NCBI GenBank assembly: GCA_017307335.1
Contig: JAFKFJ010000184.1
Coordinates: 1 to 57,636 of the forward strand
Length of the DNA stretch: 57,636 nucleotides
Reading direction: 5' to 3'
Source of the DNA: Alphaproteobacteria bacterium
GTDB taxonomy: Bacteria; Pseudomonadota; Alphaproteobacteria; Acetobacterales; Acetobacteraceae
A program made the position numbers and the translations under genes. Of this stretch, positions 35,644-45,863 are shown piece by piece. The notes under the pieces were generated by a model that saw only the letters and a program-made list of their open reading frames with translations, had not been told where the DNA came from and did not search any database. Positions within the stretch are counted from its first letter, which is position 1. Each line of letters begins with the position of its first letter.

Positions 35644-35965
35644 TTTAGTTTCCTCCGTCGCCGCTCTTGTTGTGCGGCGCGGTGGGTAACTGGACCGAAG
35701 CGATCCGCTGTCAAGCTGCCTTCGCGTTGTCGACACGGATGCCAATGCGCACCGACGCGCCGGCAATACGCAGTTGGCGTGCATCGATGGAGACCGCTCG
35801 CGCAATGCGCGCGTTTCATTCGCGTCAACCCGTGCGTCTCCTTCGCGGCCGGCGGGTGTTGCAAGCCAAAGGCATGGAGCGCCCGCGCTTGACACCGCCC
35901 ACGCTTGCTCGACTCAATCGGAGCGAACCACAAACCGGCAGCAATGCGCCGGATGGGAGGGAGCA
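35644..35965. promoter_or_regulatory. divergent promoter region, serine hydrolase and iolD
   Basis: This 322-base gap separates two divergent genes, so it must hold both promoters. Only the GGAGGA of the hydrolase and the GGGAGG of iolD are clear near the ends. No palindromic operator stands out, and no RNA gene or small protein could be supported. Confidence 0.45.
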
Positions 35966-37810
35966 ATGCAAACCGCGCGGCTGACGATGGCGCAGGCGCT
36001 GGTGCGCTACCTGGCGGCCCAGTTCACCGAAATCGATGGACAGGAGGTGCCGCTGATCGCCGGCGGGTTCGCGATCTTCGGGCACGGGAACGTGACCTGC
36101 CTGAGCGAGCCGCTGCAGGCCGCCGGGACCGTGTTTCCGACCTGGCGCGGGCAGAACGAGCAGAGCATGGCACTCGCCGCCGTCGCCTATGCGAAGGCCA
36201 TGCGGCGGCGGCGCTTCATGTTCGCTGTGTCCTCGATCGGGCCCGGTGCGACCAACATGGTTACTGCCGCCGGCGTTGCGCACGCGAACCGCCTGCCGGT
36301 GCTGCTGCTTTCGGGCGACACCTTCGCCCACCGCCTGCCCGACCCGGTGCTGCAGCAGGTGGAGCATTTCGGCAATCCGTCGATCACGGTAAACGACGCT
36401 TTCCGGGCCGTGACGCGCTACTGGGACCGGATCACCCGCCCGTCGCAGATCCTCGCCTCGCTGCCGCAGGCGCTCGCGGTGCTGCTCGACCCGGCCGAGT
36501 GCGGGCCGGCATTCCTGGCGCTGCCGCAGGATGTGCAGTCCGAAGCCTATGACTATCCGGTCAAGTTCTTCGAGCGGCAGGTGCGCGCGATGCGCCGGCC
36601 ACACCCCGATCCAGCCGAGATCCGCCACGCGGCGGCAGCAATCCAGGCGGCCAAGCGCCCGCTGCTGATCGCCGGCGGCGGCGTGCATTACTCGCAGGCC
36701 GAAGCCGCCCTCGCCGCCTTTGCCGAGCGCCATCGCATCCCGGTCGCGGAAACCATCGCCGGCCGGGCCGCGCTGCCGCACGCGCACGTATGCAACGTGG
36801 GCTCGCTCGGCGGGCTCGGCGCGGCCTCGGCGAACGCCATGGCGAGCGAGGCGGACCTGCTGATCGCGGTCGGCACACGCCTGCAGGACTTCTCCACCGG
36901 CTCCTGGGCGCTGTTCGAGAACCCCGACCTGCGCATCGTCACCGTGAACGCCGCGCGCTTCGATGCGACCAAGCATATGGCGCTGCCGGTGGTCGCCGAT
37001 GCCCGGATCGCCCTCGACGTCCTCGACGAGGCGCTGGAGGGTTTCGTTGCACCCGAAGCGTGGGCCAAGCTTGCGGAGAGCCGCTACGCCGCGTGGAATG
37101 CCGCCACCGAGGCGCGCGTGCGCGCGGGCAACGACACGCCCGTGACCTACGCACAAACGGTCGGGGCGGTGAACCGCGCGGCGCGGCCGGGCGACACGGT
37201 GCTGACCGCGGCCGGCGGGCTGCCGGGTGAGCTGAACATGAACTGGCGCGCCCCGGCCCTCGGCGGCGTGGACATCGAGTTTGGATATTCCTGCATGGGC
37301 TACGAGATCGCCGGTGGCTGGGGCGCGAAGCTCGCCAATCCCGATCACGAGGTCTTCGTGATGGTCGGCGACGGCAGCTATCTGCTCATGAACTCCGACA
37401 TCCTCAGCACGGTGATGACCGGGCACAAGCTGATCATCGTCGTGTGCGACAATGGGGGCTTCGCGGTGATCGACCGGCTGCAGCGGGCCAGCGGCAATGC
37501 GAGCTTCAACAACCTGCTCTCCGACTGCCGGCGGGTGCGCGACGTGAAGGTGGACTTCGCGGCCCATGCGCGCGCGATGGGTGCGCATGGCGAGCGGGTG
37601 GAGAGCATCGCCGACCTCGATGCCGCCCTCACCCGCGCTCGCGCTGTCGACAGGACCTCCGTGATCGCGATTGACGTCGACGCCTATGGCTGGACGCCGA
37701 ACGAGGCGTGGTGGGAGGTCGGTGTGCCGGAGGTGAGCGGACGGGCGGAGGTGCTCGCCGCCGCGGCGCAGTGGCAGCAGGGGCGGGCCAAGCAGCGGCG
37801 GGGTGTCTGA
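35966..37810 (+). CDS. iolD: 3D-(3,5/4)-trihydroxycyclohexane-1,2-dione hydrolase
   Basis: IolD, 614 residues, is a ThDP-dependent enzyme that opens the ring in myo-inositol catabolism. The N-terminal Pyr domain holds the Glu-containing GQNEQSMA and the SSIGPGATNMVTAAGVA stretch. The middle domain precedes the PP domain, with VGDGSYLLMNSDI for Mg-ThDP binding and CDNGGFAVIDRLQ. Length and motifs match IolD rather than acetolactate synthase. ATG 35966 follows GGGAGGGAG. No other iol gene is in the window, so it may use a relative of the inositol substrate or belong to a split pathway. Confidence 0.9.
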   Translation: MQTARLTMAQALVRYLAAQFTEIDGQEVPLIAGGFAIFGHGNVTCLSEPLQAAGTVFPTWRGQNEQSMALAAVAYAKAMRRRRFMFAVSSIGPGATNMVTAAGVAHANRLPVLLLSGDTFAHRLPDPVLQQVEHFGNPSITVNDAFRAVTRYWDRITRPSQILASLPQALAVLLDPAECGPAFLALPQDVQSEAYDYPVKFFERQVRAMRRPHPDPAEIRHAAAAIQAAKRPLLIAGGGVHYSQAEAALAAFAERHRIPVAETIAGRAALPHAHVCNVGSLGGLGAASANAMASEADLLIAVGTRLQDFSTGSWALFENPDLRIVTVNAARFDATKHMALPVVADARIALDVLDEALEGFVAPEAWAKLAESRYAAWNAATEARVRAGNDTPVTYAQTVGAVNRAARPGDTVLTAAGGLPGELNMNWRAPALGGVDIEFGYSCMGYEIAGGWGAKLANPDHEVFVMVGDGSYLLMNSDILSTVMTGHKLIIVVCDNGGFAVIDRLQRASGNASFNNLLSDCRRVRDVKVDFAAHARAMGAHGERVESIADLDAALTRARAVDRTSVIAIDVDAYGWTPNEAWWEVGVPEVSGRAEVLAAAAQWQQGRAKQRRGV

Positions 37811-37959
37811 GAAGGCGGGACATTCCGGCCGGGCAAGTCCTGCCGGACCGGGCAGGATTTGCCGCGAATGGTGTGGCACTTTCACGATTTTGCGCCGGTC
37901 TTCGCTCTGGCACGGGGCGTGCTGTCTCGCGAGCCACAGGGCAAGTGAAGGACCCCGCC

Positions 37960-38403
37960 ATGTCGATCAGTTTATTCTCGGCTCTCTGGCAGCCTGCCTC
38001 AGCCGCGCTGAGCGCCGCCCTCGGCGGCAGCAGCGCCACGTCGGCTGCCACGGCCGGCACGTCATCCAGTTCGGGCACGTCCGCAACGGCGGGTGCGACG
38101 GTGGCGAACGGCGGCATCTCAAGTTCGCAGATTGCCTCGGAGCTCCAGGCGATCCTGCTGCAATTGCAGGAGACGGGCGCGACGAGCAGCGGGGGTACCA
38201 CGACGGCGTCGCTCAGCGGTTCGGGTACCTCCGGCAGCACGGATGCAGACGGCACGGATGGCACCGGCGCCGCGCGGCATCACCATCACCACCGCGCACA
38301 CGAGGCGGGCGGGCCGTCCGACATCGCCTCCGCCCAGGACGACGGCAACACCGACGTATCCGACCCCACGCTACTCAGCGAGCAGATCGCCTCCGCCGGG
38401 TGA
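37960..38403 (+). CDS. Ser/Thr/Gly-rich protein with His run, unknown function
   Basis: A 147-residue protein from ATG 37960. It starts MSISLFSALWQPASAAL, which could be a weak hydrophobic anchor or signal. Most of it is low-complexity Ser/Thr/Gly/Ala (SGTSATAGATVANGG), with a predicted helix SSQIASELQAILLQLQETG near residues 55-72. HHHHHRAHE follows near 105, then an acidic tail. The His run may bind metal. No known family. The codon use fits coding, but the ribosome site is weak, so it could be a short expressed protein or a chance frame. Confidence 0.5.
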   Translation: MSISLFSALWQPASAALSAALGGSSATSAATAGTSSSSGTSATAGATVANGGISSSQIASELQAILLQLQETGATSSGGTTTASLSGSGTSGSTDADGTDGTGAARHHHHHRAHEAGGPSDIASAQDDGNTDVSDPTLLSEQIASAG

Positions 38404-38582
38404 TGCCCCGCCGTACCGCCGCGGCCGAGTGACGCTCTCGGCCGCGCGTCGCCGCAAACGAAGGGGAAACGCGCAGACGGAGCATCCGATGGACAGCGCG
38501 ATGGCGCCGACCGGCGCCGTCCTGCACTGCACCAACGACGTCCGAGGATGCCGGCAGGATGCTCTCAGAGCTGCCCACTCGC

Positions 38583-39326
38583 TCAGGGTGCCTCGATTGC
38601 CTCCGGGCGGCGCGCGTGACAGTCCATCCAGCCCGTGATGAGCGTCTCGTAGGTCCAGAGCCGGTGGATGGTTGCGTGAACCTCCTTGATCTCATCGAAG
38701 GAGAACCAGCGCGTCCCCGGCAGCTCGCGGCCGAACAGGCCGGACCAGTTGTCGCGCTTGGGATCGGGCACATAGACACCCTCGCGCGGCGGCTGCGGCG
38801 GCACTACGCCGGGCCAGATGTTCTGGTTGATCAGCCGAAACTGGGTATAGCCGATGCGGCGGAACAACTCGATCGGCGCAAAGGTCTGCACCTCGGCGGA
38901 GATGTAGGGTGGGGGCTCGGGCGTCCCGACCATGCCCTCGAGCAATGCCGGCTCGCCGCCTTCACTGTCGATCTTGAGATAATAAGGCACGCCCGCGATC
39001 GCGCTGAGCCCCGCCCAGTCGATGGTCGCGACCTGAAACGCCTCGACGTCCTGCGCCGTCCGCTCGCGGCGGTCGAGCGAGGAATGTCCCTGCTCGCGCG
39101 TGTCGTGCCAGAACGCGACGCTGCTGCCGGCAGTCCGCGCCGCCGCGCGCTTGACGATGCGCAGGCGCCCGGCGGCAATGGCATCGGCGAACCGTGCTTC
39201 TAGCCCCGCGTGCAGTGCCGGATCGGCCTCGACGCCGACCACGTCGAAGCCCTTGCGAAGGTAGAATTCCGTGTCGTTTCCCTCGCTCATTCCCACGTCG
39301 ATGACGAGGCGACGGTTCAGCCCCAC
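38583..39326 (-). CDS. FkbM family methyltransferase
   Basis: SAM-dependent methyltransferase of 247 residues. VIDVGMSEGNDTEFYLRKGF near residues 8-27 is motif I (SAM loop), VVGVEADP follows as motif II, and VPYYLKIDSEGGEPALLEGM matches the FkbM post-motif with the acidic KID.EG. FkbM enzymes methylate sugar or polyketide hydroxyls. The C-terminal half is longer than minimal FkbM proteins. There is no signal peptide. The neighbours do not reveal the substrate. Confidence 0.85.
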   Translation of the reverse strand: MGLNRRLVIDVGMSEGNDTEFYLRKGFDVVGVEADPALHAGLEARFADAIAAGRLRIVKRAAARTAGSSVAFWHDTREQGHSSLDRRERTAQDVEAFQVATIDWAGLSAIAGVPYYLKIDSEGGEPALLEGMVGTPEPPPYISAEVQTFAPIELFRRIGYTQFRLINQNIWPGVVPPQPPREGVYVPDPKRDNWSGLFGRELPGTRWFSFDEIKEVHATIHRLWTYETLITGWMDCHARRPEAIEAP

Positions 39327-39677
39327 GGGCGCGGCCCTCCGTTGTCGTCCGGCGTTCCCTTCGGCCCGGGGGACGATATTGGATCGGAGTGGGTCATGAC
39401 GTGGCGCGCGAGAGGTGTCATGGACACGAGCCTTTCACATCTCGCTCTCCGGCGCCATGCAGCGGGCATCTCCCTTCCCCAACGGCAGCAGCCGATAGCC
39501 CTCGTTGACGGTCAGCCACGACAGGTACGGCGTTCCCGGGCCTTGCGCCACCCGGTGCCATTGCGGAGTTCTTCAAGCGTTGAGGCGCGGGACGCGCACG
39601 ACGCAGCGAAGGTCACCTCCGCGGCCGCCGGCCGCGTCCCTCAACCGCGGTGCCGTTAGCCTACCTACGGCCCCGAC
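39327..39677. other. intergenic region, no gene seen
   Basis: These 351 bases lie between the FkbM methyltransferase (start) and the SDR gene (stop), both on the minus strand. A short palindrome GCGGCC-GCC-GGCCGC (39621-39635) and a TCATGAC/GTCATGG pair near 39396-39420 are the only structures. The palindrome could end the hut operon; evidence is weak. Confidence 0.45.
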
Positions 39678-40433
39678 TCACGCGCGGATGGAATAGCCGC
39701 CGTCGCAGAGCATCGACGTGCCGGTAACCCAGTCGGAGGAAGGCCCGGCCAGGAACACCGCAAGGCCCGCGAGGTCGCGCGGCTTGCCCCAGCGGCCTGC
39801 AGGTGTACGTGCCACGACGTACTCCGTGAGGCCGGGAATGTGCGCCTTGGCGCTGTCCGTCATCTCCGTCTCCACCCACCCCGGCAGGATGGCGTTGACC
39901 TGGATGTTGTCGCCGGCCCAGGCGGTCGCGAGGCCGCGCGTCATCGCCGCCACTCCGCCCTTGCTCGCGGCATACGGCACGTTGTGCGGCGCGCCGAGGA
40001 TGGCGTTCACCGAGGCGATGTTGATGATCTTCCCGCCGCCCACACGGCGGAATTCAGGGTACGCTGCCTGGCACAGAAAGAACGTGCCGGACAGGTTCGT
40101 GTCGATGACGCGGTGCCAGTCCGCCTCGGTAAAGTCCTGCGGCGTCTTGCGGATCGAGATGCCGGCGTTGTTCACCAGGATGTCCAGCCGCCCAAACTTC
40201 GCGACCGCGACTTGCACGAGGCGCGCACAGTCCGCCTGGCGCGCAACATCGGCCACTTCGAACGCCGCCTTGGCGCCGATCTTGCGCGCTGCCGCCTCGC
40301 CCTTCTTCGCGTTCCGGCCAGTGAGCAGAACGCTCGCGCCGCACTCCGCGAGGCCCTCGGCGATGCCGAGCCCGATGCCGCCATTGCCGCCGGTGACGAT
40401 CGCGACCTTGCCGGTCAGATCAAACATGCTCAT
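39678..40433 (-). CDS. SDR family oxidoreductase, gluconate-dehydrogenase-like
   Basis: Classical SDR of 251 residues. The cofactor site TGGNGGIGLG (residues 15-24), NNAG, the active-site Ser in INIASVN and the YAASK motif (Tyr and Lys) are all intact. DGGYSIRA is the C-terminal end. The pattern resembles 2-deoxy-D-gluconate 3-dehydrogenase/glucose 1-dehydrogenase proteins. ATG 40433 has GGAAGCG nearby. It lies 51 bases after the FAD oxidoreductase, so it is probably last in the hutI-hutU run. Substrate not known. Confidence 0.9.
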   Translation of the reverse strand: MSMFDLTGKVAIVTGGNGGIGLGIAEGLAECGASVLLTGRNAKKGEAAARKIGAKAAFEVADVARQADCARLVQVAVAKFGRLDILVNNAGISIRKTPQDFTEADWHRVIDTNLSGTFFLCQAAYPEFRRVGGGKIINIASVNAILGAPHNVPYAASKGGVAAMTRGLATAWAGDNIQVNAILPGWVETEMTDSAKAHIPGLTEYVVARTPAGRWGKPRDLAGLAVFLAGPSSDWVTGTSMLCDGGYSIRA

Positions 40434-40484
40434 CGCTTCCTCCTGCTTCTCGCGCCATGCAACGTCACAATAGCCGACGGCCGT

Positions 40485-41654
40485 TCAGACCACATTGCGC
40501 TCCCACAGCGGCTGGTTCTCGATCACCCGCTGCCAGCCGAGCGGGGAGAGATCGAGCGTGATGAAGCGGCCGTCCGCGATCAGTTCGGCAACGCCGCGGC
40601 CGGTCGCCGGCGAGTGCTGCATGCCGTGGCCCGAGAAGCCGGCAGCGAAAACCACGTTCTCAAGCGCCGGATGCCGGCCGACGATGCCATTGTGATCGAA
40701 CAGGTTCAGCTCGTAGTAGCCTGCCCAGGACGACGTGAGCTTCAGCGACTCGAACGCCGGCACGCGCGCGGCGAGTGTCGGCCAGATGCGGTCGAAGAAC
40801 ATGTCCTCCTCGACGGTCAGCGGCGGCTCGTCGGGATCGGGCTCGTCCTCGGCCGGCGAACGGCCGGTGAGAAAAAGCGCACCCTCGCGGCGGAACCAGA
40901 TGCCGCTCGCGTCGATCACCAGCGGGCAGCGCGGCAACTCGCTGCGGCAGGCAACGACGAAGACCATGCGCTTGCGCGGCACCACCGGCATCGCGATGTC
41001 GAGCATCGCGGCAACGCGCCCCGACCACGCGCCGGCCGCGATCACCGCCGCATCGCACTCCAGCGCGGTGCCGTCGCCGAGCCGCACGCCGCGCACTTGC
41101 GCACCGTCGCGCACGAATCCGGTGCATTCCTGCGCGACATAGCGCACCCCGAGAGCACGCGCCTTGCGTCGCAGCGCCTGCAATAGCGCGGGTCCGTCGA
41201 AGGAGCCCTCGCCGCTTTCGCCAAACGCGCCGGCGGCAAGCCCTTCGGTTGCGAGCCATGGCCAGCGCGCCTGCAAGTCCGCCGCATCCAGCAGCGCGAT
41301 CTCGGCGCCCGCCGCGCGTTGCACGGCAACGTTCCCACGGAGCGCCGGCACGCCAGCCGCAGAGGCGAGAAACAGGTAGCCGTGCTCCTTGAAGCCGAGT
41401 TCGGGCGCATCGCCGTCAACGGCCAGGTCGCGCCCAGCCGCGCGGATGAACGCGAGCCCGTGTTGCGACATGCCGATGCTGACCGGCGTGGAAAATTGCT
41501 GGCGGATGCCGCTCGCCGACAGGGCGGACGACGCGCGCGCATAGCTCGGGTCCCGCTCGACCACCACGATCTCACCCGCAAAGCGGGGATGCGTGGCGAG
41601 ATGATAGGCGGACGAGGATCCGATGGCGCCGCCGCCGACGATCACGACCTTCAT
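40485..41654 (-). CDS. FAD-dependent amine/amino-acid oxidase (DAO family)
   Basis: DAO-family flavoprotein of 389 residues, relatives of D-amino-acid oxidase and sarcosine oxidase. The FAD dinucleotide motif is [14 protein letters not shown] (residues 6-19), with VVVERD following. [10 protein letters not shown] and the C-terminal [21 protein letters not shown] are family signatures for FAD contact. Its ATG overlaps the hutU stop as ATGA, so translation is coupled to urocanase. It may oxidise an amino acid entering the histidine route or an N-methyl compound. Substrate is not clear. Confidence 0.9.
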   Translation of the reverse strand: MKVVIVGGGAIGSSSAYHLATHPRFAGEIVVVERDPSYARASSALSASGIRQQFSTPVSIGMSQHGLAFIRAAGRDLAVDGDAPELGFKEHGYLFLASAAGVPALRGNVAVQRAAGAEIALLDAADLQARWPWLATEGLAAGAFGESGEGSFDGPALLQALRRKARALGVRYVAQECTGFVRDGAQVRGVRLGDGTALECDAAVIAAGAWSGRVAAMLDIAMPVVPRKRMVFVVACRSELPRCPLVIDASGIWFRREGALFLTGRSPAEDEPDPDEPPLTVEEDMFFDRIWPTLAARVPAFESLKLTSSWAGYYELNLFDHNGIVGRHPALENVVFAAGFSGHGMQHSPATGRGVAELIADGRFITLDLSPLGWQRVIENQPLWERNVV

Positions 41655-43327
41655 GTGGCGAGCGACGGCAGATCGAGGCTGTGTTCGCGCGCGCAGGCGA
41701 TCGCGGCGTCGTAGCCGGCATCGGCGTGGCGCATGACCCCGGACGCCGGGTCGTTCCACAGCACGCGCGCGAGCCGCCGCGCCGCCGCCTCGGTCCCGTC
41801 GGCGACCACGACCATGCCGGCGTGCTGCGAGAACCCCATGCCCACGCCGCCGCCATGGTGGATCGAGACCCAGGTGGCGCCGCTCGCCGTATTCAGCAGC
41901 GCATTCAGCAGCGGCCAGTCGGAGACGGCGTCGGAACCGTCGCGCATCGTCTCCGTCTCCCGGTTCGGGCTCGCGACCGAGCCTGCGTCGAGGTGGTCGC
42001 GCCCGATCACGATCGGTCCGCGCAATTCGCCGCGCGCCACCATCGCGTTGAACGCGAGCCCGATCCGGTCGCGCTGCCCAAGGCCGACCCAGCAGATTCG
42101 CGCCGGCAGGCCCTGAAAGCGGATGCGCTTCGCCGCCAGGTCGAGCCAGGCATGCAGATGCGCGTCATCGGGGATCAGCTCGCGCACCTTCGCGTCGGTG
42201 CGGAAGATGTCCTCCGGGTCGCCCGAGAGCGCGGCCCAGCGGAACGGGCCGATGCCACGGCAGAACAGCGGGCGGATATAGGCTGGCACGAAACCCGGAA
42301 AGGCGAAGGCGTCTTCCAGCCCTTCATCCTTCGCCATCTGGCGGATGTTGTTGCCATAGTCGAGCGTGGGGACGCCGCTTCGGAAGAATGCCAGCATGGC
42401 GGCGACATGCGCGCGCATCGAGCGCTTCGCGGCGGTCGCGACGGACGCCGGCGCGGTCTGCCGCTTCGCCTCCCACTCCGCCAGGGTCCAGCCGGCGGGC
42501 AGGTAGCCGTTGGCCGGATCGTGCGCCGATGTCTGGTCCGTCACCACGTCCGGCCGCATCCCGCGGCGGACGAGTTCGGGAAAGACCTCCGCGGCGTTGC
42601 CGAGCAGGCCGACCGATATTGCGCGTCGGTTCCGGCACGCTGCCGCGATCCAGCCGAGCGCCTCGTCCAGATCGGCGGTCTGGCGATCGAGATAGCCGGT
42701 GCGCAGGCGCATCTCCAGCCGGCTCGGCTGGCATTCGACGGCGAGCAGCGACGCACCGGCCATGGTCGCCGCGAGTGGCTGCGCGCCGCCCATGCCGCCG
42801 AGCCCGGCCGTGAGAATCCAGCGGCCGGCCAGATCGCCGCCGTAGTGCTGCCGCGCGACCTCGCAGAACGTCTCGTAGGTACCCTGCACGATGCCCTGGC
42901 TGCCGATGTAGATCCAGGAGCCGGCGGTCATCTGCCCGTACATCATCAGGCCGCGGCGATCGAGTTCGTTGAAGTGCGCCCACGTCGCCCAGTGCGGCAC
43001 GAGGTTGGAGTTGGCGATCAGCACGCGCGACGCGTCGGCGTGGGTGCGGAAGATGCCCACCGGCTTGCCGGATTGCACGAGCAGCGTTTCGTCCTCGCCG
43101 AGACGCCGCAGGCACGCGGCGATGCGGTCGAACGCCTCCCAGCTACGCGCAGCGCGGCCGATGCCGCCATAGACGACGAGCGCCTCCGGATGCTCCGCCA
43201 CGTCCGGATCGAGGTTGTTCATCAGCATGCGCAGCGCCGCTTCGCTCTGCCAGGAGCGGCAGGTGCGCTCCGGGCCGCGCGGGGCGCGGATGGTACGGGC
43301 GTTGTTGAGGCGCACCGGGTCGCTCAT
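41651..43327 (-). CDS. hutU: urocanate hydratase
   Basis: HutU, 558 residues, adds water to urocanate to give imidazolonepropionate, the second step of histidine breakdown. NAD-binding and active-site regions match: [18 protein letters not shown] (with a conserved QGTYE), [24 protein letters not shown], and [23 protein letters not shown] lies near the end. Length matches the family. ATG 43327. It lies 7 bases after hutI and overlaps the FAD oxidase gene. Confidence 0.97.
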   Translation of the reverse strand: MSDPVRLNNARTIRAPRGPERTCRSWQSEAALRMLMNNLDPDVAEHPEALVVYGGIGRAARSWEAFDRIAACLRRLGEDETLLVQSGKPVGIFRTHADASRVLIANSNLVPHWATWAHFNELDRRGLMMYGQMTAGSWIYIGSQGIVQGTYETFCEVARQHYGGDLAGRWILTAGLGGMGGAQPLAATMAGASLLAVECQPSRLEMRLRTGYLDRQTADLDEALGWIAAACRNRRAISVGLLGNAAEVFPELVRRGMRPDVVTDQTSAHDPANGYLPAGWTLAEWEAKRQTAPASVATAAKRSMRAHVAAMLAFFRSGVPTLDYGNNIRQMAKDEGLEDAFAFPGFVPAYIRPLFCRGIGPFRWAALSGDPEDIFRTDAKVRELIPDDAHLHAWLDLAAKRIRFQGLPARICWVGLGQRDRIGLAFNAMVARGELRGPIVIGRDHLDAGSVASPNRETETMRDGSDAVSDWPLLNALLNTASGATWVSIHHGGGVGMGFSQHAGMVVVADGTEAAARRLARVLWNDPASGVMRHADAGYDAAIACAREHSLDLPSLAT

Positions 43328-43334
43328 GATACCC

Positions 43335-44558
43335 TCACGCAAGCGCCTCGTCGCCTCGCACTGTCGCGATGCGCGGGCAAAGGCCGATGTTGTAGGCAAG
43401 CTCGGCGGGATGCCCGATCCGCCACAGCACCGCGTCGGCGCGCATGCCCACACGCAGCACGCCGCGATCGGAAAGACCGAGCGCCCGCGCCGCGTTGCGC
43501 GTGACCCCGGCCAGCGCCTCCTCCGGCGTCAGGCGGAACAGCGTGCAGCCCATGTTCAGCATGAGCAGCAGCGACGTCACCGGCGAGCTGCCCGGATTGC
43601 TGTCGGTGGCGAGCGCGATTGGCACGCCGTGCGCGCGCAGCAACGGCACCGGGGGCGTGTGCGTCTCGCGCAGCGCGTAGAACGCCCCCGGCAATAGCAC
43701 GGCCACGGTGCCGGCACGCGCCATCGCCGCCGCGCCCGCTTCGTCCAGCCATTCGAGATGGTCGGCGGAGAGTGCGGAAAATTCCGCCGCGAGCGCGGCA
43801 CCGCCTTGGTTGGAAAGTTGCTCGGCGTGCAACTTCACCGGCAATCCGAGCGCCTGGGCCCGCGCGAAAACCCGCCGCGTCTGCGCGGGCGTGAAAGCGA
43901 TGGTCTCGCAGAACGCGTCCACCGCTTCGGCGAGGCGTTCGGCCGCGACCAGCGGCAGCATCTCGTTCACGACCAGGTCCACATAGGCGTCGGCATCGTG
44001 TTCCGGCGGCACCGCATGCGCGCCAAGGAAGGTCGTGCGCACGTCCACCGGCCGCAGTGCGCCCAGGCGGCGCGCCGCGCGCAACTGGCGCAGCTCGGCG
44101 TGCGTCGAAAGCCCGTAGCCGGACTTGATCTCGATCGTCGTCACGCCCTCGCGCAGCAGCGCGTCGAGCCGCGGCAGCGTCGCGGCAACCAGCGCGTCCT
44201 CGTCGAGCGCGCGTGTGGCCCGCACGGTCGCCAGAATGCCGCCCCCGGCCCGCGCGATCGCCTCATAGCTGGCGCCGCCGAGCCGCATCTCGAACTCGCG
44301 CGCGCGGTTGCCGCCGTAGACGAGATGCGTGTGGCAGTCGATCAACCCCGGCGTCATCACCCCGCCCTCCCCGTCGTGCACGTCCCGTGCGAGCGCGGCG
44401 GGGGTATCGGGGAGGTCCGCGCGCGGGCCGACATAGGCGACACGGCCTTCGGCGATGCCGATCGCCGCATCGGCGATCAGCCCGCAGGCGGCCCCGCCGG
44501 GCGCCATCGTGGCGGCCGAGAGATTGAGCCAGAGCGCGTCCCACGGCGCGGCGGTCAT
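43335..44558 (-). CDS. hutI: imidazolonepropionase
   Basis: HutI, 407 residues, hydrolyses imidazolonepropionate to formiminoglutamate. Amidohydrolase zinc site [19 protein letters not shown] (read in two parts: [19 protein letters not shown]), [25 protein letters not shown] and [10 protein letters not shown] are present. ATG 44558 is preferred over an upstream TTG that adds 12 Arg-rich residues. It is the first gene of the minus-strand run to hutU, the FAD oxidase and SDR. hutH and formiminoglutamate genes are not in the window. Confidence 0.96.
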   Translation of the reverse strand: MTAAPWDALWLNLSAATMAPGGAACGLIADAAIGIAEGRVAYVGPRADLPDTPAALARDVHDGEGGVMTPGLIDCHTHLVYGGNRAREFEMRLGGASYEAIARAGGGILATVRATRALDEDALVAATLPRLDALLREGVTTIEIKSGYGLSTHAELRQLRAARRLGALRPVDVRTTFLGAHAVPPEHDADAYVDLVVNEMLPLVAAERLAEAVDAFCETIAFTPAQTRRVFARAQALGLPVKLHAEQLSNQGGAALAAEFSALSADHLEWLDEAGAAAMARAGTVAVLLPGAFYALRETHTPPVPLLRAHGVPIALATDSNPGSSPVTSLLLMLNMGCTLFRLTPEEALAGVTRNAARALGLSDRGVLRVGMRADAVLWRIGHPAELAYNIGLCPRIATVRGDEALA

Positions 44559-44672
44559 GCCGGCCACTGTTCCCCGCCGAAGACGGCGATGCAACCCCGC
44601 CCCTTGGGCGTTCCGCCGGTGCGGTGCATCCTCTGGCGGGCCGCCGGCCCGTCGTTCGGAGGGAGGAACCCG

Positions 44673-45863
44673 ATGACAAGCATTGCCCGCGTGGAACTCA
44701 GCGCGTTCTCATTTCAGGTGGACGGGCTTGCGCTGCCCGCGCACGGCGCCGCCGGCGTGGCCAACCTCGTCGCACGCCCCGGCGGACGGCTATCCGCCCA
44801 GCGCTGGGCCGTACGCATCGAGACCGACGACGGCGCGCGGGGCGAATACGTCTCCCATTGGGTCGGCACCCCGGCCGCGCTCGCCCAGGCCGGCATGCTC
44901 GCGCCGCACCTGATCGGGCGCGATCCGGATGCGCGGGAGGCGATCTGGCAGGACCTGAAGCGCGAGCTGCGCGCCTATGACCATATGGGTCACGGCGCCC
45001 TCGATATCGCGCTCTGGGACCTCGCGGGCAAGCGGCGCGGCGTCTCGGTGGCCCGCCTGCTCGGCAGCACGCGCACGCGACCGCCCACCTATGCCAGCAC
45101 CTATCACGGACAGTCCGAGCCGGGCGGACTGGACTCGCCGCAGGCCTTTGCCGACTACGCGGTCGCCTGCCGCGCGCAGGGCTTCGCCGGCTTCAAGATC
45201 CATGGCTGGCACGAGGGCGATGCGCGCAAGGAGGCGCGGAACCTGCTCGGCGTCCGTCAGGCCGTGGGCGATGACTGGCCGCTGATGATCGACCCCGCCT
45301 CGGAACTGCGCACCTGGGCCGACGCGCTCTATGTCGGGCAGGCGTGCGACGAGGCGCGGTATTTCTGGTACGAGGACCCGTACCGCGATGCCGGCCTCTC
45401 CGCCGAGGGGCACAAGCGCCTGCGCGAGCGGCTGCGCACGCCGCTGCTCGTCTGCGAGCACGTGCGCGGGCCGGAGGCGAAGGCCGGCTTCATGCTCGCC
45501 GGCGGCGGCGACATCATGCACATTGACCCCGAATACGACATGGGCATCACCGGGGCGATGAAGCTCATGCACTTCGCACAGACGCTGGGGCTGGACGTAC
45601 AGTACCACGCCTGCGGGCCGGCGCAGCGGGCGGTGGTGGCGGCGACGCCCAACACGCATTTTTATGAGATGGCGCTGATCGGTCCGGGCATGCGCAACAT
45701 CGTGGCGCCGGTGTACACCTGCGGCTATTCCGATCAGGCCGATACGGTCGGCAGCGACGGCTGCGTGCCGGTACCGGACGCGCCGGGGCTGGGCGTCACG
45801 TACGACTGGGACTTCATCGAGCGAAACCGCACCCAACACCTCGTGTTCGGCGCCGGCGGCTAG
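44673..45863 (+). CDS. enolase-superfamily enzyme (mandelate racemase/muconate lactonizing type)
   Basis: A 396-residue enzyme of the enolase superfamily. The capping domain is at residues 1-125; the barrel follows. Metal ligands fit Asp in LMIDPASEL, Glu in [10 protein letters not shown] and Glu in [11 protein letters not shown]. The acid/base Lys region is GFKIHGW, where the second Lys of the usual KxK is His. A general-base His may be in [10 protein letters not shown] 44673 has GGGAGGAA upstream. It converges on the threonine dehydratase-like gene with a 4-base CTAG overlap. It is probably an acid-sugar dehydratase or racemase; substrate unknown. Confidence 0.88.
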   Translation: MTSIARVELSAFSFQVDGLALPAHGAAGVANLVARPGGRLSAQRWAVRIETDDGARGEYVSHWVGTPAALAQAGMLAPHLIGRDPDAREAIWQDLKRELRAYDHMGHGALDIALWDLAGKRRGVSVARLLGSTRTRPPTYASTYHGQSEPGGLDSPQAFADYAVACRAQGFAGFKIHGWHEGDARKEARNLLGVRQAVGDDWPLMIDPASELRTWADALYVGQACDEARYFWYEDPYRDAGLSAEGHKRLRERLRTPLLVCEHVRGPEAKAGFMLAGGGDIMHIDPEYDMGITGAMKLMHFAQTLGLDVQYHACGPAQRAVVAATPNTHFYEMALIGPGMRNIVAPVYTCGYSDQADTVGSDGCVPVPDAPGLGVTYDWDFIERNRTQHLVFGAGG

